Below are positions 30,707 through 39,820 of a stretch of 50,807 bases of DNA, piece by piece. The notes beneath the pieces are model-generated. The model was not told where the DNA came from. It saw nothing but the letters and a program-made list of their open reading frames with translations, and did no database searches. The first letter of the stretch is position 1. Every line of letters begins with the position of its first letter. Source of the DNA: a virus; the IMG/VR virus record IMGVR_UViG_3300033388_007794, positions 1-50,807 of that record. One strand, written 5' to 3'. A program made the translations under genes and the position numbers.

Positions 30707-31384
30707 ATGAAGCGTTTCTCTGTTGGCCTACTTTCTGGCTTGATGATCGGCCTGCTACTGGCTACCACCACCTTTGCTTTTGCTTCCCAACCCATAAAGC
30801 TTGTCGTCAACGGCAAGGAGATAGTCTGTGACTCGCTAGCATTCATTAAAGACGGTCGGACGTTCGTTCCAATACGATTTGTGGCTGAGGCACTGGGAGC
30901 AAAGGTGGAGTGGGATGGCGCAACAAATAGTGTAGTTATTACTACAGCTGAAAAAATAAGTTCTCCACTAGGAGGGAGTCCTATGACTTATTCTATTGGT
31001 GAGAGTATACAATTAGATGAGATTAAAGTTGTCGTGCATAACGTAGACTATCTTACCTATCCATCTGGCGAGAAAAGACATTGGGTGATGACCAGAGATG
31101 ACTACCGGATGTGCCTCTTAGATCTGGAATACACGAATATTACAGACGAAGCCATATACCTTTATAGATACTTACCTTTTCCGCTTGACGAGTCGGGAAA
31201 AGTCATCGTCGCTCCGCGTAATGTAGTTAGGGGCTTCGCTCCCGAAGAAAATTTTGATGCTATACCTCGTATCCTGGCTCCAGGAGAAAGCACAAGGTTT
31301 AAATTCGACATCGGTATACCCATCGATAGGGTGCCGTTAAAGGCCATCAGAATAGACAAAGCGGTAATTTCGCTTCTTCAATAG
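30707..31384 (+). CDS. Secreted protein with copper-amine-oxidase-like domain (moron)
   Basis: A 225-residue protein with a signal peptide (MKRFSVGLLSGLMIGLLLAT to about residue 27). Residues 28-80 are a copper amine oxidase N-terminal-like domain (DGRTFVPIRFVAEALGAKVEW). The rest (85-225) looks like an immunoglobulin-like DUF4352-type domain. It runs against the surrounding late operon with its own promoter, overlapping the tail gene end by seven bases: a typical moron, perhaps expressed from the prophage to change the host surface. Confidence 0.8.
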   Translation: MKRFSVGLLSGLMIGLLLATTTFAFASQPIKLVVNGKEIVCDSLAFIKDGRTFVPIRFVAEALGAKVEWDGATNSVVITTAEKISSPLGGSPMTYSIGESIQLDEIKVVVHNVDYLTYPSGEKRHWVMTRDDYRMCLLDLEYTNITDEAIYLYRYLPFPLDESGKVIVAPRNVVRGFAPEENFDAIPRILAPGESTRFKFDIGIPIDRVPLKAIRIDKAVISLLQ

Positions 31385-33207
31385 TCCCCACCGCCCCTGC
31401 TTTGGACGAAAAGTTGAATAACCACATTTGCAACGATGCGCCCGAGATTATCGGGCGTTATCGTTATTTCATGCCAGGTGCCCCGGGTTATCTTGCCTTC
31501 TCCGTCTTTAGCAAGATAGGGGACAATATCGATGTCAGTTTCGCTCAGGCTAAGCCCCGGCACCTCATTTCCGTCAACTTTAACTGTTACTGCCGTCGGG
31601 GAGGGACCAAGATAAATGCCATAGTCGATTTCATGGGTATGGTCAGGCAACTGTATCTGGTGTACGTGTGTGCCACTACTATCTGCGGTATATATATCGA
31701 GATTATACGCACCACTCCAGTCTTCATTAATGCCTATTGTTCCCCAAGTTTCATTGCCTGGAGTCGGGTCGATCAACGCTCTAAATGTTGTCAACCAAGA
31801 GGTTTGATATAAGTGATCGTGAGGTGGATCACCGGCTGTACCCGTATAATCCGTGTAATTTGCGCTATCTCCTTCGAGTTCAAAAACCCTGTGACGGTGG
31901 TCGCCGCCGCCCTCTGTAGTTTCCAGAGATGCTCCTCCTGCCTTTGTTGCTTTAGAGTAAGCTCTAAACTGCCCTGTTTCGTAACTGAGTAGCACCTTAT
32001 TTATCCGCACCGTTTCTTCCGGAATATAAAACCTTATCACCGCCGGATTATCTGGGTCGCAGTTGTCCGCGAAATCGTGGCTGTCTAGATTAGTAGCGCC
32101 CTGGGCGTATACTTCATTTATGCGGGTCCTGTCAGCTAACTCCGCAATACTGCTGGCAATATCCTCTGGCTGGTTGGCGATTTCAAGCCGTATGTCTCCA
32201 GGAGCACCGGTCACGTCAGACTTGGAGATGCCCACTACTCGACTGGTGAAATCAATGCCTAGTTCTTCATCTATCACCCCCACCTGAGCTCCAAGTTGAA
32301 ACTTATCAATCAGATCCCTGGTTAACTGGTACAAATCAGCAGCTTCAACCGAATAAGTTACCCTGGGTATCTTCAATTTCTCCAGCATAGCCCTGGCTGT
32401 CTCATACAAGGTCTCCGCATGCTCATACCTGCGGTCTACCCACACCCGGGAGATAATTCCATACTGTGCCTGCGTATCAGTGTCAATGTAAGGCTGGCCG
32501 GTGGGGTTGACTTCCTCGATTGTAAGTTGGTTGACCCCTTCGCCGTAGCCCAGAGCATAGAGTCTGGTGCAGAGATGGGTCGGGTCTTCTTCCTTGGTTA
32601 CGCCACGGAGGTTTTTCCTGTAGCGGATTTGCGGTCCAGGTTCGTTGCTGGCGGCCAGGAGGTTCAAAGTCCAGGGGTAACTGGTTGTGTCCCACGTCCA
32701 CATATAGTCTTCAACGAATGGCTTCGGCACGGCAAACAAGGCCGCCAGTAAGTTCTCATTCTCGAACTTGTACATAAATTGCTTGCTGAATTCCACCGTG
32801 CCGAGTTGCCAACGGGTCGTGGTCTGGGCGTTCAGAATGTACTGGAGGATGCCGGCGGTGTAAATTCCGGTGCCGCCAATTTGGTGATACCGAAAGAGCA
32901 CGTCATCAAGTAAGGTAGCCAAGACGTGCTCAAGCTGATATGTTATCGTTTTGCCGTCCTCGCTTCGCATCGTCTTGATCGGGATGATGCGGAAGAGGTC
33001 AACCCGCTCGTTACCGTCAAAGATTTCAACAAAACGCAAAGGTTGGCATTCGGTATTTTTCGGGTCGTCTGCTGGCAAAGAGAAACGGGCCGTCCAAAGT
33101 TCGTTGAGATGCTTTTCGTAACCAATATTGAAAGCGTTTTCAAGGTATGCAACCTTATTCATATTCAGGTCATATACAACTACATACACGCCTCTCATTA
33201 CAACCAC
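31378..33207 (-). CDS. Phage minor structural / tail-associated protein (prophage tail endopeptidase-like)
   Basis: A 609-residue protein whose first 380 residues match the N-terminal region of phage minor structural (tail endopeptidase, Tal-like) proteins, for example NELWTARFSLPADDPKNTEC and a long beta-rich section. The C-terminal part has His-rich repeats (GGDHRHRVFE, DPPHDHLYQT, DHTHEI), probably a metal-bound trimeric beta structure. It builds the tail tip, next to Dit and the tail spike. GTG 33207 or ATG 33198 could start it. Confidence 0.8.
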   Translation of the reverse strand: MVVMRGVYVVVYDLNMNKVAYLENAFNIGYEKHLNELWTARFSLPADDPKNTECQPLRFVEIFDGNERVDLFRIIPIKTMRSEDGKTITYQLEHVLATLLDDVLFRYHQIGGTGIYTAGILQYILNAQTTTRWQLGTVEFSKQFMYKFENENLLAALFAVPKPFVEDYMWTWDTTSYPWTLNLLAASNEPGPQIRYRKNLRGVTKEEDPTHLCTRLYALGYGEGVNQLTIEEVNPTGQPYIDTDTQAQYGIISRVWVDRRYEHAETLYETARAMLEKLKIPRVTYSVEAADLYQLTRDLIDKFQLGAQVGVIDEELGIDFTSRVVGISKSDVTGAPGDIRLEIANQPEDIASSIAELADRTRINEVYAQGATNLDSHDFADNCDPDNPAVIRFYIPEETVRINKVLLSYETGQFRAYSKATKAGGASLETTEGGGDHRHRVFELEGDSANYTDYTGTAGDPPHDHLYQTSWLTTFRALIDPTPGNETWGTIGINEDWSGAYNLDIYTADSSGTHVHQIQLPDHTHEIDYGIYLGPSPTAVTVKVDGNEVPGLSLSETDIDIVPYLAKDGEGKITRGTWHEITITPDNLGRIVANVVIQLFVQSRGGGDY

Positions 33208-33213
33208 CGGTCC

Positions 33214-33432
33214 TTAAACATAAATCTCACCCAAACGTCTCGAGAGGTCTCTGTATTCTCTAAATAATAGTGTTCTCACCAGAGAGAAGAGCGAAAAAGC
33301 CTCCTTCGATGAAATGTAGTACATTTTGACCATTTGTTTTGCGGTCATTTTCTCAATATCAATTACAATCTCGTCTCCAGGGAAGAGGTTGCTCTGATAT
33401 TGCACAAGCAAGGGCGGTCTCCGGTTCACCAC
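33214..33432 (-). CDS. Small hypothetical tail-region protein, 72 aa
   Basis: GTG start; reads VNRRPPLLVQYQSNLFPGDE and a helical C-terminus. Lies between the tail spike and tail tip genes. No domain recognised. Confidence 0.5.
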   Translation of the reverse strand: MVNRRPPLLVQYQSNLFPGDEIVIDIEKMTAKQMVKMYYISSKEAFSLFSLVRTLLFREYRDLSRRLGEIYV

Positions 33433-33468
33433 GTCGCGCTCCTCGGCTTCCCGGACGTTACCGCGCTT

Positions 33469-33526
33469 CTACTGACCGCCCTTTTGTCTTAACAGGATTT
33501 GTAAAAGTTCATCTCTGCTTAGACAT
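33469..33526 (-). pseudogene. Mini-gene with a probable one-base frameshift
   Basis: An ATG at 33526 has a strong AAGGAGG site seven bases upstream but meets a stop after five codons. The alternative frame reads LSRDELLQILLRQKGGQ and stops at 33469. One extra base near the start would explain both. Possibly an 18-residue peptide gene. Confidence 0.3.
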
Positions 33527-33575
33527 TATTTTGCCTCCTTCTTTGTTGCGCGTAAAAGTTCTACTATGCATTACA

Positions 33576-35048
33576 TTAAGTTTGGGTTCCTACTACAACT
33601 CCATCAGTGTCACTTGTAGGTGCTCCATCTTTAATTCTGAGATTCCCTGCACTATCTACCCATATATGATAATTACCTAACATTAAGTGGCCTGTGTTCC
33701 ATGTTCCGTCACGTAACTTTAAATTATAATCATATATATGCAATTCTCTGTCTGTATGGCCAGCAATTAGTTGTACAGCTTTAGTTCCATCTGATGACTG
33801 AAACCATAATCTTCCCGCTCCGTCAATAAAAACTTTTGGATAAGACTCACCTAGTAACTGAAATTTTACAGTATCATCTGAAGCGGCTAACCAATATGTT
33901 TTCTTTTTTATATACTGGTTTTCCGAATTAGTGTGTGGGTCATTTATTATCAAATCATACAGGTTCAACCCATTTGTTTCTACAAGTTTGGGAGAACTAC
34001 TACCATGCCTGCCGGTAATGTAGCCTTGGGGGCTTCCGCTAACAATATTAACATCTGCTACAGCTCCATATCCTGTAAAATGACCAATAATATTAACTAG
34101 TGATGAAGCATTAATCTTTATACCTTCATCTGCTCCATTCGGTATATCAACAGTAATTCCAAGTAAATTAATAATTCGTCCTGCATTTATTTCCACTCCA
34201 ATTGGACAGGCTTCAAAAAAGTTGTTGTTTCCATTTACACTCCATGTTGGAGCGTTTATTTGTATCCCTACATCACAATGTTGAATTACGCTATTTTGAA
34301 TTCTGATATTGTTTTGGATAACATCTCCACTATTCCCGCTTCCGATTTTAAGCCCTATTCCATTGCCTGCATTTTGGCAATAATTTATATCAACATCATC
34401 AATTAGAATATCGTTTGCTCCTTGAAGTAAAGCAATTCCTGTCGGAACATTTTTAACAGAAACATGTCTTAAAGTGTTGCTCCAACATCTGACAGTAAAT
34501 TCGATACCAGTATCTGTGAAATTATTGACAACAACATTTTCAATTAAATTCCCACCGCTCCAGCTACCAGAATTACCTGCAATTTGAATACCTTTTGCTC
34601 CTTCTCCTTTACCATCTATAGCCAGACCTCTCAATGCGCATCCTTTTGCTGAGAAAGCATTTCCATCACCGTACTTTATAGCATAATCTGCTCCTGTATA
34701 AATAATATAACTGCTTGCTTTGTTTAGAGATGTGTCTGTTGAAGTTGTATTTACGGATGAGGCCCCTAGAAGTTGGACATTATTTTTAAGTTCAAGTGGA
34801 GAAGTAATTTTATATGTTCCTGGAGGAAAGTAGACTATTCCTCCACCGCTCTCTCCGGCAGCATCAATTGCTGCCTGTATTGCTGTCGTGTCATCTGTTT
34901 CTCCGTCGCCCTTAGCTCCGAAACCTTTAACGTTGTAAACAGGTTGCAGCACATATTTTACATAATCGTCCAAATGCGCGTATAACTCGCTAAAGTTATC
35001 GTTCAGCGGCTGACTTTCAATATAGGGACCAATTATCTGCTGAGCCAT
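33576..35048 (-). CDS. Tail spike with pectate-lyase-like beta-helix
   Basis: A 490-residue protein. Residues 36-95 (VKGFGAKGDGETDDTTAIQA, YFPPGTYKI) are the opening of a pectate_lyase_3 right-handed beta-helix, followed by Asn/Gly-rich rungs to about 370 and a beta-rich C-terminal domain. Such spikes bind and cut host polysaccharide. Lower GC and different composition from neighbouring genes suggest exchange, as is common for receptor-binding proteins. Confidence 0.85.
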   Translation of the reverse strand: MAQQIIGPYIESQPLNDNFSELYAHLDDYVKYVLQPVYNVKGFGAKGDGETDDTTAIQAAIDAAGESGGGIVYFPPGTYKITSPLELKNNVQLLGASSVNTTSTDTSLNKASSYIIYTGADYAIKYGDGNAFSAKGCALRGLAIDGKGEGAKGIQIAGNSGSWSGGNLIENVVVNNFTDTGIEFTVRCWSNTLRHVSVKNVPTGIALLQGANDILIDDVDINYCQNAGNGIGLKIGSGNSGDVIQNNIRIQNSVIQHCDVGIQINAPTWSVNGNNNFFEACPIGVEINAGRIINLLGITVDIPNGADEGIKINASSLVNIIGHFTGYGAVADVNIVSGSPQGYITGRHGSSSPKLVETNGLNLYDLIINDPHTNSENQYIKKKTYWLAASDDTVKFQLLGESYPKVFIDGAGRLWFQSSDGTKAVQLIAGHTDRELHIYDYNLKLRDGTWNTGHLMLGNYHIWVDSAGNLRIKDGAPTSDTDGVVVGTQT

Positions 35049-35066
35049 TTTTACACTTCCTCCTCT

Positions 35067-35894
35067 CTACAAGAATAAGTGATCATAATCAATCTGAACT
35101 ACTGCATTTGGAGTGATATCGCTTTCAAACACCAGACCGTTACCCCCAACTGCTAGCTTCCAGAAGTCTCCCGATACCTTGGATATTGCATTGACTCTGT
35201 TTAGTTTTACGGTATACTTTTCCATTTCAACTTCAAGCACGTCTTCAGCGCTCAACGTTCCCGTCCAGATCAGAGCTTCACCCGTAGTTTCGTTCTTAAT
35301 AGTCGGATTGACACAAGCTCCGGTTATTGTAATTATTGGTCCGACCTTGACATGACCGTAATTCATTTGACTCATAACTTGACGCTTCACAAACCAGTTG
35401 AAGCTAGTGGGGTCTGGGTATATGAGTCCTGTATCGTATTGGAGACCCGTATCATACTGCAAGGCTTCGTCATAAGTCCCTATATCAGCACGAGCAAACG
35501 GATCATAGGCTATAAGAGGCAAGGTGAAAATCCCGACCCTGGCAATTCGTTCGATAGGCAGAGAACCAGCGTACCGCACCATATATGTTTTATCAGGTTC
35601 TAGATCAAACACCAATTCAAGATTCCTGGGTTGACCGTTATCATCGATTAGGTGGCCTGCAAGTTCCCGGACTTTTGCCTGCAAGTCAGATGCACTCACG
35701 GCGTTCACAACCACACATTCGAGACTGAATATCCTAGCACCCATATCGGCGCCAAAGTCGTATGCGCCGTGCCTGCCGGGAATCGTAACCGTTTTATCAC
35801 GGGTCTCAGGCAAAATCGGAAGTTGCGATTCTCGCCGCATTAAAAGTCCCAGCTCTTCTGCCGTCTTGCCGCCAAGCGTAAATCCATTGCTCAT
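35067..35894 (-). CDS. Distal tail protein (Dit-like)
   Basis: A 275-residue protein with the Sipho_tail/Dit pattern: MSNGFTLGGKTAEELGLLMR, then VTIPGRHGAYDFGADMG, FSLECVVV and a C-terminal galectin-like part (PTIKNETTGEALIWTGTL). Dit hexamers form the hub at the tail tip. It lies between the tape measure and the spike, the usual place. Confidence 0.88.
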   Translation of the reverse strand: MSNGFTLGGKTAEELGLLMRRESQLPILPETRDKTVTIPGRHGAYDFGADMGARIFSLECVVVNAVSASDLQAKVRELAGHLIDDNGQPRNLELVFDLEPDKTYMVRYAGSLPIERIARVGIFTLPLIAYDPFARADIGTYDEALQYDTGLQYDTGLIYPDPTSFNWFVKRQVMSQMNYGHVKVGPIITITGACVNPTIKNETTGEALIWTGTLSAEDVLEVEMEKYTVKLNRVNAISKVSGDFWKLAVGGNGLVFESDITPNAVVQIDYDHLFL

Positions 35895-38072
35895 TTACCC
35901 GATCACCCCCTGAGCCCTGGAGCGGGATTGAAGCAGTCCGAAAAGCTCTCGTGCAATTAGCTTAATGTCTTGATCAGAACGGACATACATATTTTCGATT
36001 TGAATTGTAAATCCGCCAGTCGTTGCAAGCTCGTGGTTTGGTATTACCTGGCTGCCTCTCGGCAAATTAACAAGCTCCGGGCCTTTCTCCCCGACGACTG
36101 CCCAGCCACCAGGGGCAAAATTAGTCCCTTGCGCGTACCAGTCCACTGACAATTTTGGCACCGGAAAAGTAATCCCCGCTATGGTTTTTTCGATAGTCCT
36201 AAAGTCGAAGTGTGGCGTAGGGATATGGATATTGCGGAAAGGCCTGGTGATGGCGTCGGCAATCCGGCTAAAAATGCTTGAAGCAGCTGACTTTAAACTT
36301 TCCCATTTGCTAGTTAGGTTTGATTTTATCTTTGCCCATTTAGTACTAAGCGCTGTTGAAATACCACCAGTTATGCCGGTTATTGTTGCTTTTATTCTTT
36401 CCCACTTTTCAGAAGCCCAGGCTTTGATAGTGTCCCAGGCTCTGCCGAGGGAGTCTTTGATTCCATTCCAGACAGCCTCGGTCTTTGATTTAATGCTGTC
36501 CCAATTAATGCTGAGTTTCTTTGCTAACAACACTGCCCAACCTGCGGGGCCGACAGCGATTAATAGGATTTCATCGCCCCACTCTTTAAAAAAGCCCTTA
36601 ATGCCGTTCCAAACATCGGATGCCGTGTCCTTTATGTCGGTCCAAATCTCAGAGAGTTTCTTTTTGATCCCATCCCAAATATCCTGAGCTTTTTTCTTGA
36701 TGTTGTCCCATATTTTCACCAGTTTAACTTTTATCTTGTCCCAGTTTTTGTATAATAAGATACCAGCAGTAACCACACCGGCAATCGCTACTATAACAAG
36801 GCCAATTGGGCTACAAATAGCTGTGAAAACTGTTCCCAGTTTAGGAATCAGCGCGATGGCAGCCCCTATTCCTTTAAGAAACGGACCAAAAACCATCATT
36901 AGTGGTCCTAACGCGGCAGCAAATCCTATTATGCCCAAAATAACCTTTTGTGTTATCGGGCTTAAATTTGCAAATCCTTCCGCCAACCTCGAAACAAAAC
37001 CGATAACAGCTTCTATTTGCGGCTGCGCTTTCTTAAATGTATCAAGCAAAACTTTTCCTAATGGTTCAAGTGCAACTTCCGCCTGGTTTTTTAGCTGTTG
37101 CATACTTTCGCCAAACGTCATAGTCTCTCTCGCTGCCGCTACTATGGTTTCAGGGCTGGCCTGTAAAGTTTTCAAAAGTTCATCCAGGTCAAACCTGCCC
37201 TCGCGTATGGCTGCTGCCATGTCGGGCCCAGCGCGGGCACCGAATATTTCTACCGCTAAAGCATTAGCTTCTGCAGCAGACCCCATATTTTTTATTTCCT
37301 CGATGGCTCGGCGCATCGCTTTTGGCGGCTCTTCTCCGGCTTTGGCGAAGTTGACAAGCCCTATCCTCAAACTACCCAGGACAAGTTCAGCGTTAACACC
37401 TTCTTTTTCCCATTTGCCCAGCATTGCAGCGGCAGTCTCAAAGTCAAACCCCATCTGCCGCAAAGGTGCGCCATACTGAACAATTGTACGTCCTAATTGA
37501 TCCACGCCAATTCCTGTTTGCTGGCTGACTTTCCAAAGATAGTCAAGTGTCTGGCCTGTCTTTGCGGCTTCAATTCCCCAGTCGCCAAAAATTCTCGTAG
37601 TTTGTGCAACTAACTGGCTGGCATCCGTACCAGCTACACGTGCAAGGTCAAGCGTTTGCTTGGTTAGATTTTGCAATGCCTGACCGGTTAAGCCGGTCCG
37701 GGTATTCAGGTCAGCCAGGGTGCTACTAACAACATCCGCCCCCTGGGGCACCTGTTTGAATACTGCCTGAAAATCTTTATTCAGCGCAGCTAACGCGTCT
37801 CCCGTTGTCCCTGTTCCCGCCCGGATTGTCTTCATAGCCTTGTCCATATCATTGGCAGCAGTAAATACAGCGGCACCTACGGCAGCAATAGGAGCAGTTA
37901 CGCGCAGGCCCATAGTTTTACCTATATCGGTCATTTTTTGCCCGGCGGTTTTAAACTTTTTACTTGTTGCCTCTAACCTATTGGCAACCTCATTCATCTT
38001 TTTATTAAATTCTTCGGTTGTTGCACCAATTTTTACAAAAATACTGCCGATTTCGGGCATCTGTACCATCAC
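35895..38072 (-). CDS. Tape measure protein
   Basis: A 725-residue protein setting tail length. The N-terminal 300 residues are the TP901-type tape measure domain (KEFDKAMKTIRAGTGTTGDAL-like section, TGIGVDQLGRTIVQYGAPLRQMGF, FGARAGPDMAAAIREG). A hydrophobic region (375-450) follows, then Trp-containing repeats (WDNIKKKAQDIWDGIKKKLSE). 725 residues at about 1.5 angstrom each predicts a tail of roughly 110 nm. Confidence 0.93.
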   Translation of the reverse strand: MMVQMPEIGSIFVKIGATTEEFNKKMNEVANRLEATSKKFKTAGQKMTDIGKTMGLRVTAPIAAVGAAVFTAANDMDKAMKTIRAGTGTTGDALAALNKDFQAVFKQVPQGADVVSSTLADLNTRTGLTGQALQNLTKQTLDLARVAGTDASQLVAQTTRIFGDWGIEAAKTGQTLDYLWKVSQQTGIGVDQLGRTIVQYGAPLRQMGFDFETAAAMLGKWEKEGVNAELVLGSLRIGLVNFAKAGEEPPKAMRRAIEEIKNMGSAAEANALAVEIFGARAGPDMAAAIREGRFDLDELLKTLQASPETIVAAARETMTFGESMQQLKNQAEVALEPLGKVLLDTFKKAQPQIEAVIGFVSRLAEGFANLSPITQKVILGIIGFAAALGPLMMVFGPFLKGIGAAIALIPKLGTVFTAICSPIGLVIVAIAGVVTAGILLYKNWDKIKVKLVKIWDNIKKKAQDIWDGIKKKLSEIWTDIKDTASDVWNGIKGFFKEWGDEILLIAVGPAGWAVLLAKKLSINWDSIKSKTEAVWNGIKDSLGRAWDTIKAWASEKWERIKATITGITGGISTALSTKWAKIKSNLTSKWESLKSAASSIFSRIADAITRPFRNIHIPTPHFDFRTIEKTIAGITFPVPKLSVDWYAQGTNFAPGGWAVVGEKGPELVNLPRGSQVIPNHELATTGGFTIQIENMYVRSDQDIKLIARELFGLLQSRSRAQGVIG

Positions 38073-38147
38073 CTTGCTGGAAAAGAAGGAATTTTTTTCT
38101 CAACTGGCGAATTCTAACCATAAAATTATAGGAGGTGTTTAAAAATA

Positions 38148-38468
38148 ATGGACTTATTGGCCTTAAAAAAAGATTTAGCTGCCGAAGAGCTTACTATGGT
38201 CAACATGGAATTAGAGCGCCGCAAAAAATCTCCCGTTGTAATGTGGCTTCTTTGGTTTTTCACAGGAGGCCTGGGCGGACACCGCTACTATCTAGGTGAT
38301 ATTGGTCGTGGCATTGCAATGACTCTCACCCTCGGAGGGCTCGGTATTTGGGCACTCATTGACGCCTTTTTCATTAGTAAGCGCCTTGAGCAGAAAAATA
38401 GCGAGCTGGAAGTTGATATTATCAATCAGGTGAAAGCACAAAGAAAAACGTACTCCGTTTCAAACTAA
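38148..38468 (+). CDS. TM2-domain membrane protein (moron)
   Basis: A 106-residue protein with an N-terminal charged helix and a TM2 domain: VVMWLLWFFTGGLGGHRYYL and a second span (IAMTLTLGGLGIWALIDAFF). It is on the plus strand between tape measure and tail chaperones, with AGGAGGTG before its start. TM2 proteins are widespread, of unknown function; here probably expressed from the prophage. Confidence 0.82.
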   Translation: MDLLALKKDLAAEELTMVNMELERRKKSPVVMWLLWFFTGGLGGHRYYLGDIGRGIAMTLTLGGLGIWALIDAFFISKRLEQKNSELEVDIINQVKAQRKTYSVSN

Positions 38469-38496
38469 ACACATTCCCGCAATAATAGGCTTTTTA

Positions 38497-38709
38497 CTAT
38501 TTTTTTCGCATCTTCGAGGCAGCCTTCTTCCGGGCTGCCTCTATTTCCTTCGCCTCGGCCCAGTAAAAAGCCATCCATTCCTGAAATTCCCGGACTGTCA
38601 AGCGCTCTCCCAGCTCCTTTACCGTCATGCCTAAATCCCGGGCAAGACGAAAAGTGAAGACCTTTTCCGCCTGCTCAGGATACTCCTTTGGGGCTTTCAT
38701 TCCCAGCAC
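38497..38709 (-). CDS. Tail assembly chaperone, downstream frame (GT-like)
   Basis: The frame overlaps the end of the upstream chaperone by 35 bases and encodes a helical basic protein (LTVREFQEWMAFYWAEAKEI), like the T half of G/GT pairs. It has only a weak ribosome site before its GTG/ATG, so it is probably made by ribosomal frameshifting as an extension of the upstream protein. Confidence 0.75.
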   Translation of the reverse strand: MLGMKAPKEYPEQAEKVFTFRLARDLGMTVKELGERLTVREFQEWMAFYWAEAKEIEAARKKAASKMRKK

Positions 38710-39052
38710 GAAAGGACTTCTGCATCTCTTTTTGTGCTATCTCGCTCAGGCCGTTAATTTCTAATATCGCGAACAGAATTTTATCCACCGCTGCGGCAGA
38801 CTTCTCCCAAAGCTGCTGTGCCTGCTCTACCGTGATTTTGGGTTCTTCCAGGCATTCGGCCAGCATCAAAACCTGTAGCTTGTCGCTGTCAACCTGGCCG
38901 TTGACGGTTGCTTGTTTGCTCAGCCGTTCACGGGCGGCCTTTGTTAGCTCTTTGATTTTTACCTTGCCTTTCCATTCCGGGACATCCACCTCGCAGACAT
39001 CCAGGTCGGGGGCGGCAAGGATTTCGTCAAAAGTTAGGATTTTATTTGACAT
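38675..39052 (-). CDS. Tail assembly chaperone (G-like)
   Basis: A 125-residue protein (ILTFDEILAAPDLDVCEVDV, GKVKIKELTKAARERLSKQA) typical of the first tail chaperone gene between tail tube and tape measure. It ends with PKGVS and a TGA inside the overlap with the second frame. Confidence 0.8.
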   Translation of the reverse strand: MSNKILTFDEILAAPDLDVCEVDVPEWKGKVKIKELTKAARERLSKQATVNGQVDSDKLQVLMLAECLEEPKITVEQAQQLWEKSAAAVDKILFAILEINGLSEIAQKEMQKSFRAGNESPKGVS

Positions 39053-39055
39053 TAT

Positions 39056-39298
39056 TTATAACCTCCATTTTGATTTTCTGAGCATTGCAGAGTTCCTGCC
39101 ATACAAACCCCAGGGGCCTTTACCTATTCTATAATACAAGGTATTCAACCCATACTTAACGCACTTCTGGTATGCGCTATTAGTGTCAATTAACCCCAGC
39201 TTTGCAGCAAATACCATGCACCTTGTATATAACCAGAACAAAATCTTATTTTTCTGCTCAACAGAAACTTTCAAGTGAATGTTAGCAGTTTTACCCAC
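39056..39298 (-). CDS. Hypothetical protein, 80 aa
   Basis: Lies between tail tube and chaperone. Reads KVSVEQKNKILFWLYTRCMV and a basic tyrosine-rich end (YYRIGKGPWGLYGRN). No domain recognised. Confidence 0.6.
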   Translation of the reverse strand: MGKTANIHLKVSVEQKNKILFWLYTRCMVFAAKLGLIDTNSAYQKCVKYGLNTLYYRIGKGPWGLYGRNSAMLRKSKWRL

Positions 39299-39318
39299 TA
39301 GTGTGTATTCCCCCTATT

Positions 39319-39732
39319 TTACGCATAGGTTCCACGGGTAATATCCCCAGTCACCTGGAATTCACAACTAAAACTTCCTACGTCGTCAACCGGCGTTTCA
39401 GCTTCATAACTTGTGCAGATGCAGTTCCCAGTGTACTTCACTTTGCCGGAGGTACTTCCTTGAGGCCCATATTCAAAGGCCACTTCCAACCCTAGAATAC
39501 CGTTCAAGTGTTCGTCTACAGTGGGATCAAAAACACCGTCAATGCTGATTGTAGCATCTTTCAGTCCAGCAATATAACTTTTTGCTGTTGCGCCTAGTGT
39601 CGTGGTTTCGTGCGTTTCAGCCTCTTCTGGGAAGGAAACACTCTTAACATAGGTTGAAATATCAGTAGGTGTGCTGGTCGCTCCCGAAGTACCAAACTTG
39701 ATTACTGCTGTAGAGCCATGAGAAAATGACAT
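39319..39732 (-). CDS. Major tail tube protein, short paralogue
   Basis: A 137-residue tube-type protein. It shares with the neighbour at 39821-40549 the segment AKSYIAGLKDAT, the GVFD motif, and an ETPVDDV segment, so both come from one duplication. It has the beta-rich plan of siphovirus tube proteins. A terminator separates the two. Confidence 0.82.
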   Translation of the reverse strand: MSFSHGSTAVIKFGTSGATSTPTDISTYVKSVSFPEEAETHETTTLGATAKSYIAGLKDATISIDGVFDPTVDEHLNGILGLEVAFEYGPQGSTSGKVKYTGNCICTSYEAETPVDDVGSFSCEFQVTGDITRGTYA

Positions 39733-39761
39733 TTTTCGTTCCTCCTTAGATTTTTGGGCAA

Positions 39762-39783
39762 CAAAAAAACACCTCTTCGGTGT
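39762..39783 (-). terminator. Terminator between the two tail tube genes
   Basis: Minus-strand ACACC and GGTGT with a five-base loop, followed by TTTTTT. It would make the upstream (longer) paralogue more abundant in mRNA than the downstream one. Confidence 0.65.
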
Positions 39784-39820
39784 CTGTCGCCAATCTGACT
39801 TGTTAACTTATAGCTAGAGG

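Noticed and set aside
36697-37479. Long plus-strand frame opposite the tape measure gene
   Set aside because: Low-complexity Ser/Pro/Ala product mirroring the codon bias of the strong minus-strand gene; an antisense shadow.
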